Assembly (NCBI GenBank): GCA_044371425.1
Contig: JBILTR010000010.1
Location: forward strand, 87,895 to 151,894
Reading direction: 5' to 3'
From: JBEISR01 sp044371425
GTDB lineage: Bacteria > Planctomycetota > Planctomycetia > Pirellulales > Pirellulaceae
Length of the DNA stretch: 64,000 bases
The position numbers and the translations under genes are program-made. The notes under the pieces were generated by a model. It saw only the letters and a program-made list of their open reading frames with translations. It ran no database searches and was not told where the DNA came from. The first letter of the stretch is position 1; every line of letters starts with the position of its first letter. Shown here in pieces: positions 1 through 9,954 of the stretch.

Positions 1-2
1 CG

Positions 3-1244
3 ATGTTGGAAATCGCAGAGCAGGCGGTGATGGTTGGGGACCTGGCGCGCATGGATGGGGATCGAAAGGTGCACCTCAGTCGCCTTTCAGGTGCGGGGGA
101 GCAGCAAGTTGGCGTGGTTCCCAGTTCGTTGTCTGGTTGGTTCCTGAGGCATTCTCGGGGGATCTTCCTTGCCTTGGTATTGATCGCCGTGATTGGGGTG
201 AGCGGCTTTGCCTACGCCGTCAAGTCTCGCAGCGCGCTGGCGCACGTGGAGAACGTGACGGGGGCATTGCAGTACATCGCCAACTCCGGCATCGCCCATG
301 ATGCCTTGGATCAGGGGGTAGGTCTTTACCCTGGAGACACCATCGAATCCCGCTCCTGTGATTCCTGGATTACGCTGACGTTGCTTAGCGATGCGAAGTT
401 GACAATCGCTGGCAATTCATCGGTTCGGTTCATGCAGTCGACGAATGACCATCTTCGATTCGAACTGCTGAAAGGGAGCCTCTGGTTTAGCCCGCCTTCG
501 GATATAGGGAGCCGGCAGATCGTTGTGGCCACACCTGTTTTCGAGGTATCTTTCGGGGATTCGCTGCTGAACATTCAGACCTCCTCAACCGAATCGATTG
601 TCCGAGTCGACCGTGGAACAGCGCAGGTGACCCGCCGGCAGGATGGTATCCAAACGGAGACAGGCAGTGGCCAGCAGGTTCATTTGCATTTGGGGAATCG
701 GGATCCCATGGAAGCGGTCCAACAGCCCTCGCCGGTCGATCGATGGGCAACGCAGCAGATGAAAGGGGGCGCGGAGATCTTTGGAGTCTGGTTGGCGCCG
801 TTGGCCGGTGACGCGATGCGCATTGGTGCATCGCCCCTGCTTTGGCCCTTGCCACAGCGAGATCCCGTGATGCTCTACGTCATCAGTATCCCCGCTTGGA
901 GATGCAGCCAAAAGCCAGTTGCACTCCACGCCGATTCGGTCCTTCGGTTTCGCGGGCGGATGGAGCGGCCCAAACGCGTCCGGTTCGGTTTTAGTGCACA
1001 AAAGATGTATGGTGTCTTCGCTGGTAAATTCGAAGTCGATATCCCCGCCAGCATGTTGGGGAGATCAGGAGAGGTATGGGAAGTGGCGATTCCGCTTCGC
1101 GACTTCCAGCCGCTGAATCCCTACCTGTCTGCGGTGCCCGATGGGCTGGAACTCAATGATGTTTACGCCCTGACGATTGTCGACCACGCGGGGCTGGAGA
1201 TTACGGAGATGGAGTTGTTTCGGATGCAGGGGGAAGATCGGTGA
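3..1244 (+). CDS. FecR-domain membrane protein, possibly 5'-truncated by the window edge
   Basis: A 413-residue reading frame begins at the window edge, so the true start may lie outside. It has one hydrophobic segment (about residues 53-73) followed by a FecR-like extracytoplasmic region. There, 'GVGLYPGDTIES', 'DAKLTIAGNSSVRF' and 'VDRGTAQVTRR' match the usual pattern of a ligand-sensing or sigma-regulating FecR fold (residues about 100-230). In planctomycetes FecR domains often occur in membrane proteins encoded next to ECF sigma factors; any such partner would be upstream of the window. The C-terminal part (about 280-413) looks beta-rich, possibly carbohydrate-binding-like, which is inference. 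The next gene follows on the same strand after about 100 bases. Confidence 0.72.
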   Translation: MLEIAEQAVMVGDLARMDGDRKVHLSRLSGAGEQQVGVVPSSLSGWFLRHSRGIFLALVLIAVIGVSGFAYAVKSRSALAHVENVTGALQYIANSGIAHDALDQGVGLYPGDTIESRSCDSWITLTLLSDAKLTIAGNSSVRFMQSTNDHLRFELLKGSLWFSPPSDIGSRQIVVATPVFEVSFGDSLLNIQTSSTESIVRVDRGTAQVTRRQDGIQTETGSGQQVHLHLGNRDPMEAVQQPSPVDRWATQQMKGGAEIFGVWLAPLAGDAMRIGASPLLWPLPQRDPVMLYVISIPAWRCSQKPVALHADSVLRFRGRMERPKRVRFGFSAQKMYGVFAGKFEVDIPASMLGRSGEVWEVAIPLRDFQPLNPYLSAVPDGLELNDVYALTIVDHAGLEITEMELFRMQGEDR

Positions 1245-1345
1245 GCGCCAAAGGCGGAGCCGAGGTAAGGTAAGATCATTCAGAAGGTGCGGATTGCGAG
1301 GAAGCGTCAAGTCGTCTGGCTCGAATCTTTGAGATGAGGCAACAA

Positions 1346-4300
1346 ATGAAAAAGTCCGCTGCTGGTTTTTCGTTCCAGGACTCGGCTATTGGCTTTGTGA
1401 ACTTGCTTGATTCGGTCCTTCGAGAGGAAAAGATTCGCCGTGGGTGGTTCGGCGGTGTGGGACTGCTGGTCTGCCTTGGGATGATGGTCCTAGAACTACC
1501 CAACACCGGTACCGAGGGCTCTTCGCCGCCTCTGCGTGGGATGCTGCATTCGGTGGCGGATCGGGAAGAGGTTCGTGAGGACCATCTTTCCTCGATTGCG
1601 TCTCCGAACTTCATGAGCCCCCACGACCATCCGATCGCTGTGGTGGGGCAACTGGTTCTGGTGGCCAACACACCTGCTGCGACGGTGGATGTCATCGATT
1701 CGGGAACGAGATCCGTGGTGCGGCGCATCGAGGTGGGGATCGATCCTGTTTGCGTGCGGGTGCGGCCCGATGGCACGGAAGCCTGGGTCGCAAACCATGT
1801 TTCTGATTCCGTCAGCGTGATCGACTTGGATCGTTCTAGCGCAACGTATTTGGAGGTGATCGCAACGATCCAGGAATTCGATCGGGAGACAAGAGCGACA
1901 CGATTTGACGAGCCGGTTGGGATCGCATTTGCCAGCGACAAGAAAGCCTATGTAGCGCTGTCATCTGAAAATCAAATCGCCGTAATCGATGTCGCCAGCC
2001 GACGTGTCACCAAGCGGATCGCGATCCCGGCACAAGACCCGCGATCGATTGTGGTCGAGCGAGGTCGGCTGTTTGTGATTCCGTTCGAATCGGGCAATCA
2101 GACTCAATTGTCTGGCGGATCGAAAGACAAAATCGATGGGGATCTGGTGACGTTCGATATCTGGAATCACTCGATCGAAAACAACAATGTGCTCAGTCTT
2201 GGCCATGTGGTCGATATCGTGAAACATCCGCGTGTGCCCGACCGAGACCTCTTCGTATTCGATACCGAAGATGAATCGCTAGTCACCAGCGTCGATACCC
2301 TTGGGACGCTTCTGTATGGGATGGCGGTTGGGAAGGACGGAGACGTTTTTATCGCCCAGACCGATGCAAGGAACGATGTGAATGGGCGAGCGGGAAGCAG
2401 GAAGCATGGGTTGGCTGAGCTGCAGAACCGCGCCTTTTTCAACCGAATCACTCGCGTCGTGTTCGGTGCGGAGGATGAGCCGACGAGCGAGTTTATCGAT
2501 CTAGAGCCGTTGCCGCCGGAAGATCCTGCGCCAGGAATGGCTTTGGCGACTCCCTTTGCGTTGGCGGTCGCAGACGATGGTCGTTTCCTGGTTGGGACCG
2601 CATCTGGTTCGGACCAGGTGTACACGTTGGATCCTGAAACGGGACGGATCCTGGGGCGGGTTAGGGTGGGGGCGGTTCCCGAGGGGATCGCCCTTCAGGC
2701 CAATTCGGATGGTCAGGACCGAACCGCTTGGGTGCTGAATGCGGCAAGCAATACGGTGTCGATTGTCGATCTTTCGGATCCTCAGAAACCTCGATTGGAT
2801 GCGACGCTGGAGCTTGAGGATCCAACGCATCCTGCAGTGAAGCGGGGAAGAATCGCCTTTAGCACAGCCGAGGCATCGAGTTCTGGGACGTACTCGTGTG
2901 CCAGCTGCCATCCGGATGGTCATACCGATCAGTTGCTGTGGGTGCTCAATACGCCAATTGTTTCGGAGGGCGATCAGATCATGCCGCGATCGACGATGCC
3001 GGTGCGTGGACTGCGCGATACCGCTCCGTTCCATTGGGACGGGATTCCCGGTGATCCCTATGGCGGCATCAATAGCTCGCATATCCTGCGGGAGGTGCCG
3101 CCCAATAGCGACCAGGAGGCGCCAGAGTCGGCGACTCGGCATTTGATCGATGGGGGATTGGCGTCGACGATGATGCGAGTCGGTGACAAGGCGGTCAACG
3201 ACGAAGGGAAGGCTGGCAGATTGTCGCGGCAGGAGCGAGATGACATGGCCAAGTTCCTTCTAAGTGTCCCTTATCCCCCAGCACCTCGGCGATCCTACGA
3301 TGACCAGCTCAGCGACCAGGCGAAGAAGGGGTTCAGTTTGTTCCATATCGAAGGAGACCTGGATCCGTCCAAGCCGACGCCAAACCGTTGTGGCGACTGT
3401 CACAGGATGCCATTTCTGGTCAGCACCAACACGCCTGGGACCGGGATGGATGCTCCCACGTGGCGCGGTGCCTACGACCGGTGGCTGATTCTTCCCCAAG
3501 GGCGCTTGAATGTGATCGCTCTGGATTTTTACGAGCGGATCGCTCGACGAGGGGCTCCAGAGAAGGACATCTGGACTTTGTCCTGGGCTGGGCGGGAACG
3601 ATTCAATCCGGTGTGGGATATGGTGCTGGAGATGGGGACGGGGGTTCCAGGTGGCTTTGCGCGGCAGGCAACCCTGAATGCCTCGACGGCATCCGATGAA
3701 GCAGTGATCGATCTGGTGGAGTCGTTGGAGCGATCGGCGATCGAGGGCCGACTGCGGCTGAAGGGGGTGGGGATTTGGAGCGACGGGGGGCGAGCCCGAC
3801 GCGTTGCGATGGAGTATCGTCGCGATGGGGATGCCGCGGCGTATTGGACGGAAGAGGAGACCCCAGTTGGCTTGTCGCGGCAACAGCTTTTAGACGCTGC
3901 CAAGGAAGGACGCTTCGTCGGCACGTTGACTGGGAAAATGGGAGGCAGGGTGGATTTCGACCATCCTCAACCTGCCTTGTGGACTTTGGGGCCGATGGAG
4001 CAACAGCGAGGGCGTCAAGAGTTTCCGGTGCTGACCGAATCGAATCGAGCGATGACGATCAGTGCGCGGCATCTGGATGCCGATCCTCTGCTGTTGGTCG
4101 ATGGCAGGCGCGTCGAGGGGACAGCGCGGCTGCAGAAGGACCGCGTCGTCGTTTCGCTGGAGGAGCTTCCGACGAAGGGGCTACATTTCCTGCAGCTTCA
4201 GAATCCCGATGGACTGGTCAGCAACGAATTCCTTTTCCGGGTGGCGGACCGAGCTGATCTGTCGTTCCGAGAAACATCGTTGCGGGAGTTGATGGAGAGG

Positions 4301-4690
4301 AGTGGATTGCTGGGGCTGGTGGGGAAATGGGTCGATCGCCAGCGGAAGGGGGAGGGGCTGACGCTGGAGTATCGATGGAAGTTGAAAGACCAGTTGATCG
4401 AACATACCAGTGTCGATCCGAACAATCAGTCGGTGGCGTTGATTGGTATCGATGCGGAGAAGGAACTTGTTTATCACCGAGGCAGCGATCGACGCGGCAG
4501 CTCATTCGACGGCCAATGGGAGATGGCCGACGATGGCGATGTGATGCTTCGGCTTCGAGGTAGCAATGCGAAAGGGGAGCCGTTTGAGCTTCGTTTGCGA
4601 TACCATTTCGACAGCCCGGACGAATTGACGCTGACGGTGGAGTTGCCTCAACCGATCGTCGTCCACTTGGATCGCGTCCAAGAAGATTGA
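1346..4690 (+). CDS. Large YVTN beta-propeller / di-haem cytochrome c-type protein
   Basis: This protein of about 1114 residues has an N-terminal hydrophobic segment (about residues 30-50), probably an export signal or anchor. YVTN-like propeller repeats follow ('LVLVANTPAATVDVIDSGTRSVVRRIEVG', 'AWVLNAASNTVSIVDL'). Two c-type haem sites are visible, CASCH at residues 518-522 and CGDCH at 682-686. The layout resembles the di-haem cytochrome/peroxidase-like half of bacterial surface beta-propeller cytochromes. Roughly the last 300 residues form a region I do not recognise. The start at 1346 is preferred over 1334 because GAGG lies six bases upstream. It is probably a periplasmic redox protein; the substrate is unknown. 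Confidence 0.78.
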   Translation: MKKSAAGFSFQDSAIGFVNLLDSVLREEKIRRGWFGGVGLLVCLGMMVLELPNTGTEGSSPPLRGMLHSVADREEVREDHLSSIASPNFMSPHDHPIAVVGQLVLVANTPAATVDVIDSGTRSVVRRIEVGIDPVCVRVRPDGTEAWVANHVSDSVSVIDLDRSSATYLEVIATIQEFDRETRATRFDEPVGIAFASDKKAYVALSSENQIAVIDVASRRVTKRIAIPAQDPRSIVVERGRLFVIPFESGNQTQLSGGSKDKIDGDLVTFDIWNHSIENNNVLSLGHVVDIVKHPRVPDRDLFVFDTEDESLVTSVDTLGTLLYGMAVGKDGDVFIAQTDARNDVNGRAGSRKHGLAELQNRAFFNRITRVVFGAEDEPTSEFIDLEPLPPEDPAPGMALATPFALAVADDGRFLVGTASGSDQVYTLDPETGRILGRVRVGAVPEGIALQANSDGQDRTAWVLNAASNTVSIVDLSDPQKPRLDATLELEDPTHPAVKRGRIAFSTAEASSSGTYSCASCHPDGHTDQLLWVLNTPIVSEGDQIMPRSTMPVRGLRDTAPFHWDGIPGDPYGGINSSHILREVPPNSDQEAPESATRHLIDGGLASTMMRVGDKAVNDEGKAGRLSRQERDDMAKFLLSVPYPPAPRRSYDDQLSDQAKKGFSLFHIEGDLDPSKPTPNRCGDCHRMPFLVSTNTPGTGMDAPTWRGAYDRWLILPQGRLNVIALDFYERIARRGAPEKDIWTLSWAGRERFNPVWDMVLEMGTGVPGGFARQATLNASTASDEAVIDLVESLERSAIEGRLRLKGVGIWSDGGRARRVAMEYRRDGDAAAYWTEEETPVGLSRQQLLDAAKEGRFVGTLTGKMGGRVDFDHPQPALWTLGPMEQQRGRQEFPVLTESNRAMTISARHLDADPLLLVDGRRVEGTARLQKDRVVVSLEELPTKGLHFLQLQNPDGLVSNEFLFRVADRADLSFRETSLRELMERSGLLGLVGKWVDRQRKGEGLTLEYRWKLKDQLIEHTSVDPNNQSVALIGIDAEKELVYHRGSDRRGSSFDGQWEMADDGDVMLRLRGSNAKGEPFELRLRYHFDSPDELTLTVELPQPIVVHLDRVQED

Positions 4691-4873
4691 GGTTCCTGGC
4701 GTCCACACCAACAAGCTCTCGAGCTCGCTGGGGGGGCACTGACGCCTAGGCGGCTTCTCTGCGCCGAAACGTGGCCTCGGGGGAAAGCTTAGAGGCACCG
4801 GCCTGATGAAGTTTTGGGAAGGTGCTGAGCGACTGGATGGAATTGGGGGGCCCTTGAGAAGGCAGCCGTGCCG

Positions 4874-5926
4874 CTAGGTCGCTCGCAGTTGCCAGGAGTC
4901 GTGGATCTCCTGAAAAATGTCGTCGAGGCTTTTGGTGATTCTCCATCCGGGATAATGCTGCTGGATCTTCGATAGATTGCTGATGTAGCAGAGATGATCT
5001 GCTTCGCGCGGCTGATCGACGTAACGGTACACCATCTTCTTCCCCGATATCCGCTCGATCTTCTGAAACGCCTCAAGGATCGAGCAGCTGTTTTGGCGAC
5101 CACCGCCCAGGTTGTACACTTCACCGCGCTTCGGTGACTTGATGAACGCCTCGATGAAGAGCGCCACATCGCGAGAGTGGATGTTGTCGCGAACCTGCTT
5201 CCCCTGGTAGCCATAGATTGTGTACTGGGTCTGCTGCACGTTGCAGCGGATCAGATAACTCAGGAATCCATGCAGCTCGACCCCCGAGTGATTCGGCCCG
5301 GTCAGGCAGCCACCACGAAGGCAGCAGCAATTCAGACCGAAGTATCGGCCATACTCCTGCACCAGGATATCGGCAGCCAGTTTCGATGCACCGAAGAGTG
5401 AATGCTTCGACTGATCGATCGGAAACGCTTCGGTGATCCCATCCTGGTAGGCAGGTTCGGCGTAGTCCCAGCGCGTCGGCTTTTCGACCATCGGGATTCG
5501 GTTGGGGGCATCGCCATAGACTTTGTTGGTCGAGAGGTGCACGAAGACCGCATCGGGGACATGCTGGCGAACGGCTTCCAGGAGATTCAGCGTGCCGACG
5601 GCGTTGGTGTCGAAGTCGACGTAGGGGATCTTGGCAGCTAGGTCGTGAGAGGGCTGGGAAGCGGTATGGACGAGGGCATCGGGCTGGATCTTCTGGATCA
5701 ACCGACTGATCCCTTCGCGATCGCGAATATCGAATTCGTGATGACGAAAGTTTTTCAGCTCCCGCTGCAGTCTTGCCTGGTTCCAACGGGTGTCACCCGC
5801 CGGACCAAAGAATTCTGCGCGGGCGTTGTTGTCGAGACCATGGACCGACCAACCTAGCTGGTCAAAATGCTGGCAGACTTCTGAACCGATCAGCCCGGAG
5901 GATCCGGTCACCAGAAGGTTTTGCAT
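4874..5926 (-). CDS. NAD-dependent epimerase/dehydratase, CDP-paratose 2-epimerase-like
   Basis: This is an extended short-chain dehydrogenase of 350 residues. The Rossmann motif is GSSGLIG at residues 8-14, followed by 'HTASQPSHDLAA' and 'LSTNKVYGD'. The internal strings 'GGCLTGPNHSGVELHGFLSYL' and 'NLGGGRQNSCSILEAF' are typical of the CDP-paratose/CDP-tyvelose 2-epimerase-like group of nucleotide-sugar enzymes. The expected YxxxK reads FGASK here (Phe178, Lys182), so the catalytic tyrosine position is Phe. I place the start at 5926 because the Rossmann strand begins immediately after it; an in-frame upstream extension to 6010 adds non-conserved sequence. A role in surface sugar modification is inferred from the family. 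Confidence 0.85.
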   Translation of the reverse strand: MQNLLVTGSSGLIGSEVCQHFDQLGWSVHGLDNNARAEFFGPAGDTRWNQARLQRELKNFRHHEFDIRDREGISRLIQKIQPDALVHTASQPSHDLAAKIPYVDFDTNAVGTLNLLEAVRQHVPDAVFVHLSTNKVYGDAPNRIPMVEKPTRWDYAEPAYQDGITEAFPIDQSKHSLFGASKLAADILVQEYGRYFGLNCCCLRGGCLTGPNHSGVELHGFLSYLIRCNVQQTQYTIYGYQGKQVRDNIHSRDVALFIEAFIKSPKRGEVYNLGGGRQNSCSILEAFQKIERISGKKMVYRYVDQPREADHLCYISNLSKIQQHYPGWRITKSLDDIFQEIHDSWQLRAT

Positions 5927-6019
5927 CGCGATGACATCCCTTTCGCTTGGGATCGGCTGGTGCAGGTTGGCCTCCAGTCGGTTTGGCGAATGCCCTGCCC
6001 GTTCCGTCATCCAAACCTG

Positions 6020-7345
6020 TCAGCCATCCAGGCCGGTCAGTTTGCCGGTGCTGTCCCCAAATCGCTCTTCTTCGATTCCCACCATCGACAGCATGGTCAG
6101 GAAGAGGTTGTTCAGCGGTTGATCCTGGTAGCGGATCAAGCGGCCCGGCTGAACCTTCCCGCCGGCCTTGCCCGCCAGCAGCAGAGGCAGGTTGTTGTGA
6201 TCGTGTCGGTTGCCATCGCTGATGGCGCCCCCGTAGACGATCAAGGAGTTATCGAGCAAATTCGACTCACCTTCGGGCGTGGCCTTCATCTTCTTGAGGA
6301 AGTAGCCCCATTGCTCGGAGTAGTAGCGGTCGATCTTGGCGATCTTGTCGATCTTGTCCTGATCGTTCTGGTGATGCGACAGTTCGTGGTGGCCTTCTTT
6401 GACTTCGATCATCGGGAAGGTTTTGTTGGATCCTTCGTTGGCCAGCATGAAGGTGGCCAGTCGAGTGGTATCGGTCTGGAAGGCCAGCACGATCAGATCG
6501 TACATCAGGCGGATATGATCTCCGTAATCGGCGGGGATCTGTTCTGGAATCTTCACGTCGACGCCCGACAGATCGACCGGTTGGCTGCTGCGTTCCAATC
6601 GTCGTTCGATCTCGCGTACGCTTTCGAAATACTCTTCTAGTTTGGGGCGATCTTCAGCGGAGATCTGGCGCTGCAATTTCTTCGACTGCTGGGAGACCAT
6701 ATCCAAAACGCTCTGCCGCAGGGCGATCCGCGACTTGCTAGCGGCCGCTTCGCTGGGGCTACCGAACAACCGTTCGAATGCCTTTCGTGGATCGATCTCT
6801 TTGGCCATCGGTTGGGATGGAGTGCGCCAGGAGATGTTATTGGAGTAGGCGCAGGCGTATCCGGAGTCACAGGATCCAGCCGATCGGCCCTCTTCGGTTC
6901 CCAGTTCGATCGAAGGGAGTCGCGTGGTACGGCCGTAGTGGTCGGCAAGGATCTGGTCGATGCTGCGGCCGGCGCGGATTCGGCTACCGGCTGTCTTGTA
7001 GGGGTGAGCCCCAGTCAGGAAGGCGGCGGCGCTGCGGGCGTGGTCGCCGGGGCCATCACCGAGTGCGGCGGCGTTGTTCTGAGCCAATCCGCGGAGGACC
7101 AGAAAATCGGAACGCAGGTCTGCCAGAGGTTCCAGGCTGGGAGTCAACTTCCAATCGGCTCCCTCTCCCTCCGGCAACCAGCGATCGGCGTTGGTTCCGT
7201 TGGGGAAAAAGATCCAGGCCATCCGCACCGGTGCTGTCGCGGTAGCTCCCTTCACCCGGGGTGCCAAAGACGGTAGCCATGGCAGCGCCATGGAAACGCC
7301 AAGACCTCGAAGCAGTGTTCGCCTGGAGACCGATGGATGGTTCAT
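6020..7345 (-). CDS. DUF1552 domain-containing secreted protein
   Basis: A 441-residue protein with a twin-arginine-like leader ('SRRTLLRGLGVSMALPWLPSLA', starting at residue 7). The body matches DUF1552: 'MAWIFFPNGTNADRWLPEG', 'FLTGAHPYKTAGSRIRAGRSIDQILAD', 'SIELGTEEGRSAGSCDSGYACAYSNNISW' and 'NSLIVYGGAISDGNRHDHNNLPLLLAGKAGG'. DUF1552 proteins belong to the alkaline-phosphatase-like DUF1501/DUF1552 group that is greatly expanded in planctomycetes and is usually encoded beside a Planctomycete-type cytochrome. That is the case here: the DUF1592 cytochrome gene ends 161 bases upstream on the same strand. The biochemical function is not known. Export before or during folding is likely from the leader. 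Confidence 0.9.
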   Translation of the reverse strand: MNHPSVSRRTLLRGLGVSMALPWLPSLAPRVKGATATAPVRMAWIFFPNGTNADRWLPEGEGADWKLTPSLEPLADLRSDFLVLRGLAQNNAAALGDGPGDHARSAAAFLTGAHPYKTAGSRIRAGRSIDQILADHYGRTTRLPSIELGTEEGRSAGSCDSGYACAYSNNISWRTPSQPMAKEIDPRKAFERLFGSPSEAAASKSRIALRQSVLDMVSQQSKKLQRQISAEDRPKLEEYFESVREIERRLERSSQPVDLSGVDVKIPEQIPADYGDHIRLMYDLIVLAFQTDTTRLATFMLANEGSNKTFPMIEVKEGHHELSHHQNDQDKIDKIAKIDRYYSEQWGYFLKKMKATPEGESNLLDNSLIVYGGAISDGNRHDHNNLPLLLAGKAGGKVQPGRLIRYQDQPLNNLFLTMLSMVGIEEERFGDSTGKLTGLDG

Positions 7346-7506
7346 TGCTGAGGCTCCCGGTGGATGAATCAGGACCGATCGTGACAGGCCAGAGGATGGC
7401 AGGTGGGGGCGGACTGGGTCAGGATCGCCCGCGTCCGCCGTTATCCGATTCTATTCTAGCTCAATCGGCAAACCACCGACTAGAGCGCTGGGGAAGTTCC
7501 GATTTC

Positions 7507-9954
7507 CTAAGGATTCGGACCTGCGCCTGCCAATTCGCTAGTTGGCGGGGCAACTTCCGTCCATCGGAATGGTTCGCTGAGCACAATCGCTTCGATCACG
7601 CTACGCACGGTCGATTGTCGATCCAGTGTATACGTTTCAATTTTCCCGAGGGCGCATTGGTCGGCGGTGACCAGGCCGCGGCCCAGGGCGTAGGTGAGTA
7701 GTTTGCTGCAGAAGTGAGCGACGAGTTTTGGCTGATCCTCGGCCAGCGTCTCACTTAGCTGAACGGCGCTGGAAAAGGTTCTGCCGTCGGCAAGTTCCCC
7801 CGAGGCGACAATTGGCTTTCCGGCATCTTCCGTTCGGAATCGACCGATGGCGTTGAAGTTTTCCAGCCCCAGACCGATGGGGTCCATCACCCGATGGCAG
7901 CTGGCGCAGCTGGGATTCGATCGGTGGATCTCCAGTTGCTCGCGAAGGCTCAACCCCTTGTGATCTTCCTGGGTCGCTTCCAACGTGGGGACGTTGGGTG
8001 GAGCTGCGGGTGGAGGATCTCCGAGGATGTTTTCCAGCACCCATTTGCCACGCTTGACTGGGCTGGTTCGAGAAGGGTTGCTTGTGAGCGTTAGGATGGC
8101 TGCCTGGGTCAGCAGGCCACGGCGTTCGGGGGGCAGAGAAGTTTTGATCCATCGCTCCTCTTCGGCGTACGACCCCAACCGTCGGTCGCTTCTTCGAAAC
8201 TTGGGACCTCGGTACATTTCCTGCGGGTCGCGCCCATCGAACGGGAGCCCGTAAAGTTCAGCCATACGAGGATTGACGAAGGTGAAGTCGGCCAGCAGGA
8301 TGTCGGACAGCTTTCCCTCGCGGGAGAGCAGTTCGCGGCAGAAGAGCTGGGTTTCCTTTCGCATCGCCGCACGCAAGCGATCGTTCCATAGCGGATCGGT
8401 GTTGTTGTCGACTTCCAGAGTCTGAAGGTTGCGAAGGCCAAGCCACTGCTCGAAGAAACCGTCGACCAGCGCGTCGGCTTTGGGGTCATCCAGCATGCGA
8501 TGGACTTGGGCGATCAGTCGGTCGGGGTTGGAAAGCGTCCCTTGCTGGGCTTCGTCCCGCAGGGCATCATCTGGCATGCTGGACCAAAGGAAGTAGGAGA
8601 GTCGACTGGCAAGTTCCCAGTCCGATAGTTCCCGCACCCCTTCCCGCACCAACGCACCCTCCTGCTGCTCGATCCGGAACAGGAAGTCGGGAGCGACCAG
8701 AATCGCCTGCAAAGCGACTTGCATCGATTCGCGGAAGGGCAGGCCTTGATCGCGAGCGGCCAGGGCGATCGCGCGGAAGGGGAGCAGCTCTTCTTCGGTG
8801 ACCGGCCGTCGAAACGCGATCGGGAGAAACTTGCGCAGATTCTCGTCAACCACCGCCTCGAACGAATCCCCTTCCTGCCACTCTTTGGCGATCACGCGGC
8901 GATGGGATGCAGGGAATCGCGGTGATCCATTGGCCGGCCCTTCCATGCGAAAGCGTTCGACATGGAGTTTCTTTTGCGGAGGTGTAGGGGTTTCCTGTTG
9001 CAGATCTTCGTCCAGCAGAACGCGAAGGCGGTGGGTGCCTTCAGAAAACCGAATCGTGAAAGGATAGTTTTTGCCTTTCGGTTCGACCTCAAAGCGAGCG
9101 AAAAGTTGGTCGTCGATGAAGAGTTTGACGGAGACGCTATGCTGCTGGCCGTCGCCATAGCGCAGCCGCAGGTCGATGTTGTATTCCCCTTCAGCGAAGT
9201 CGAATTCGGCCAAGCACGATTCTCCAACGGCGATGTCGTCGCCGTCAGCCGATTGCTGTCGCAACGATTTCTCGTCGATGACGATCGCCTTCTTCGAGAT
9301 CCATTCGGCAGCCTGCAGGTACTTTTCCATCACCAGAGGTGGGAGGCTGAGCACTTCCCCTTGATTGTCGAAGCCATTGCCGACGTCATCGGACGGAAAG
9401 CCGATCTCTTGAGATGGCCAGACATCCAATTGCAGCAGGTCGCGGACCGTGCGATCGTACTCCTTTGAATTGAGACGACGCACCGTGACATGGCCTGGAG
9501 ATTGCGCGACACCACAGTCGGCTTGGTGCAGTGCCTTGTCGATCCAGTCGGCGAGTTCCTGCTTGTCCTGGTCGGTCAGAGGGTCGGCATCTTCCGGTGG
9601 CATGGCGCCAATTTTGACCAGTCCGCGAATCTGATCCCAAAGAGCTGGCTGGGCGCGCACGGATGCTAGGTCGCGATACTGCGTGACATCGACCTCTGCC
9701 TCACGAAGCTCCTGGCTGTGGCATTGGCTGCAATGCTTCTCCAGAAGGGGAGCCCACTTGGACTGGAAGGCGTGCTGAAGTTCCTGATCGAATGCGTTGG
9801 CCGGTGCCTGGCCCACCGCCGTCGACGCCCCCATACAGCCAATGCAAAGCGACCAGGCAAACCATTTGGCGAGGAAGTGGCGACTTCGATCGGTTTTGCT
9901 GGAAGCCTGGGCACGTTCCAAATCACGGCTTGGGGAGTTGGGCTTGGAAATCAT
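7507..9954 (-). CDS. DUF1592-family Planctomycete-type cytochrome c protein
   Basis: An 815-residue exported protein with a hydrophobic stretch at about residues 28-48. A c-type haem motif CSQCH is at 75-79 inside a PSD-type cytochrome domain. The expected series follows: DUF1587 ('VTVRRLNSKEYDRTVRDLL'), DUF1595/DUF1592 ('LPIAFRRPVTEEELLPF', 'LASRLSYFLWSSMPDDAL'), DUF1588 ('RRGLLTQAAILTLTSNPSRTSPVKRGKWVLENILG') with a second CASCH at 683-687, and DUF1585 at the C-terminus. This architecture is a planctomycete hallmark. It lies just upstream of the DUF1552 gene on the same strand, the usual two-gene cassette. Proposed roles involve redox chemistry on polymers, but the substrate is unproven. 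Confidence 0.92.
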   Translation of the reverse strand: MISKPNSPSRDLERAQASSKTDRSRHFLAKWFAWSLCIGCMGASTAVGQAPANAFDQELQHAFQSKWAPLLEKHCSQCHSQELREAEVDVTQYRDLASVRAQPALWDQIRGLVKIGAMPPEDADPLTDQDKQELADWIDKALHQADCGVAQSPGHVTVRRLNSKEYDRTVRDLLQLDVWPSQEIGFPSDDVGNGFDNQGEVLSLPPLVMEKYLQAAEWISKKAIVIDEKSLRQQSADGDDIAVGESCLAEFDFAEGEYNIDLRLRYGDGQQHSVSVKLFIDDQLFARFEVEPKGKNYPFTIRFSEGTHRLRVLLDEDLQQETPTPPQKKLHVERFRMEGPANGSPRFPASHRRVIAKEWQEGDSFEAVVDENLRKFLPIAFRRPVTEEELLPFRAIALAARDQGLPFRESMQVALQAILVAPDFLFRIEQQEGALVREGVRELSDWELASRLSYFLWSSMPDDALRDEAQQGTLSNPDRLIAQVHRMLDDPKADALVDGFFEQWLGLRNLQTLEVDNNTDPLWNDRLRAAMRKETQLFCRELLSREGKLSDILLADFTFVNPRMAELYGLPFDGRDPQEMYRGPKFRRSDRRLGSYAEEERWIKTSLPPERRGLLTQAAILTLTSNPSRTSPVKRGKWVLENILGDPPPAAPPNVPTLEATQEDHKGLSLREQLEIHRSNPSCASCHRVMDPIGLGLENFNAIGRFRTEDAGKPIVASGELADGRTFSSAVQLSETLAEDQPKLVAHFCSKLLTYALGRGLVTADQCALGKIETYTLDRQSTVRSVIEAIVLSEPFRWTEVAPPTSELAGAGPNP

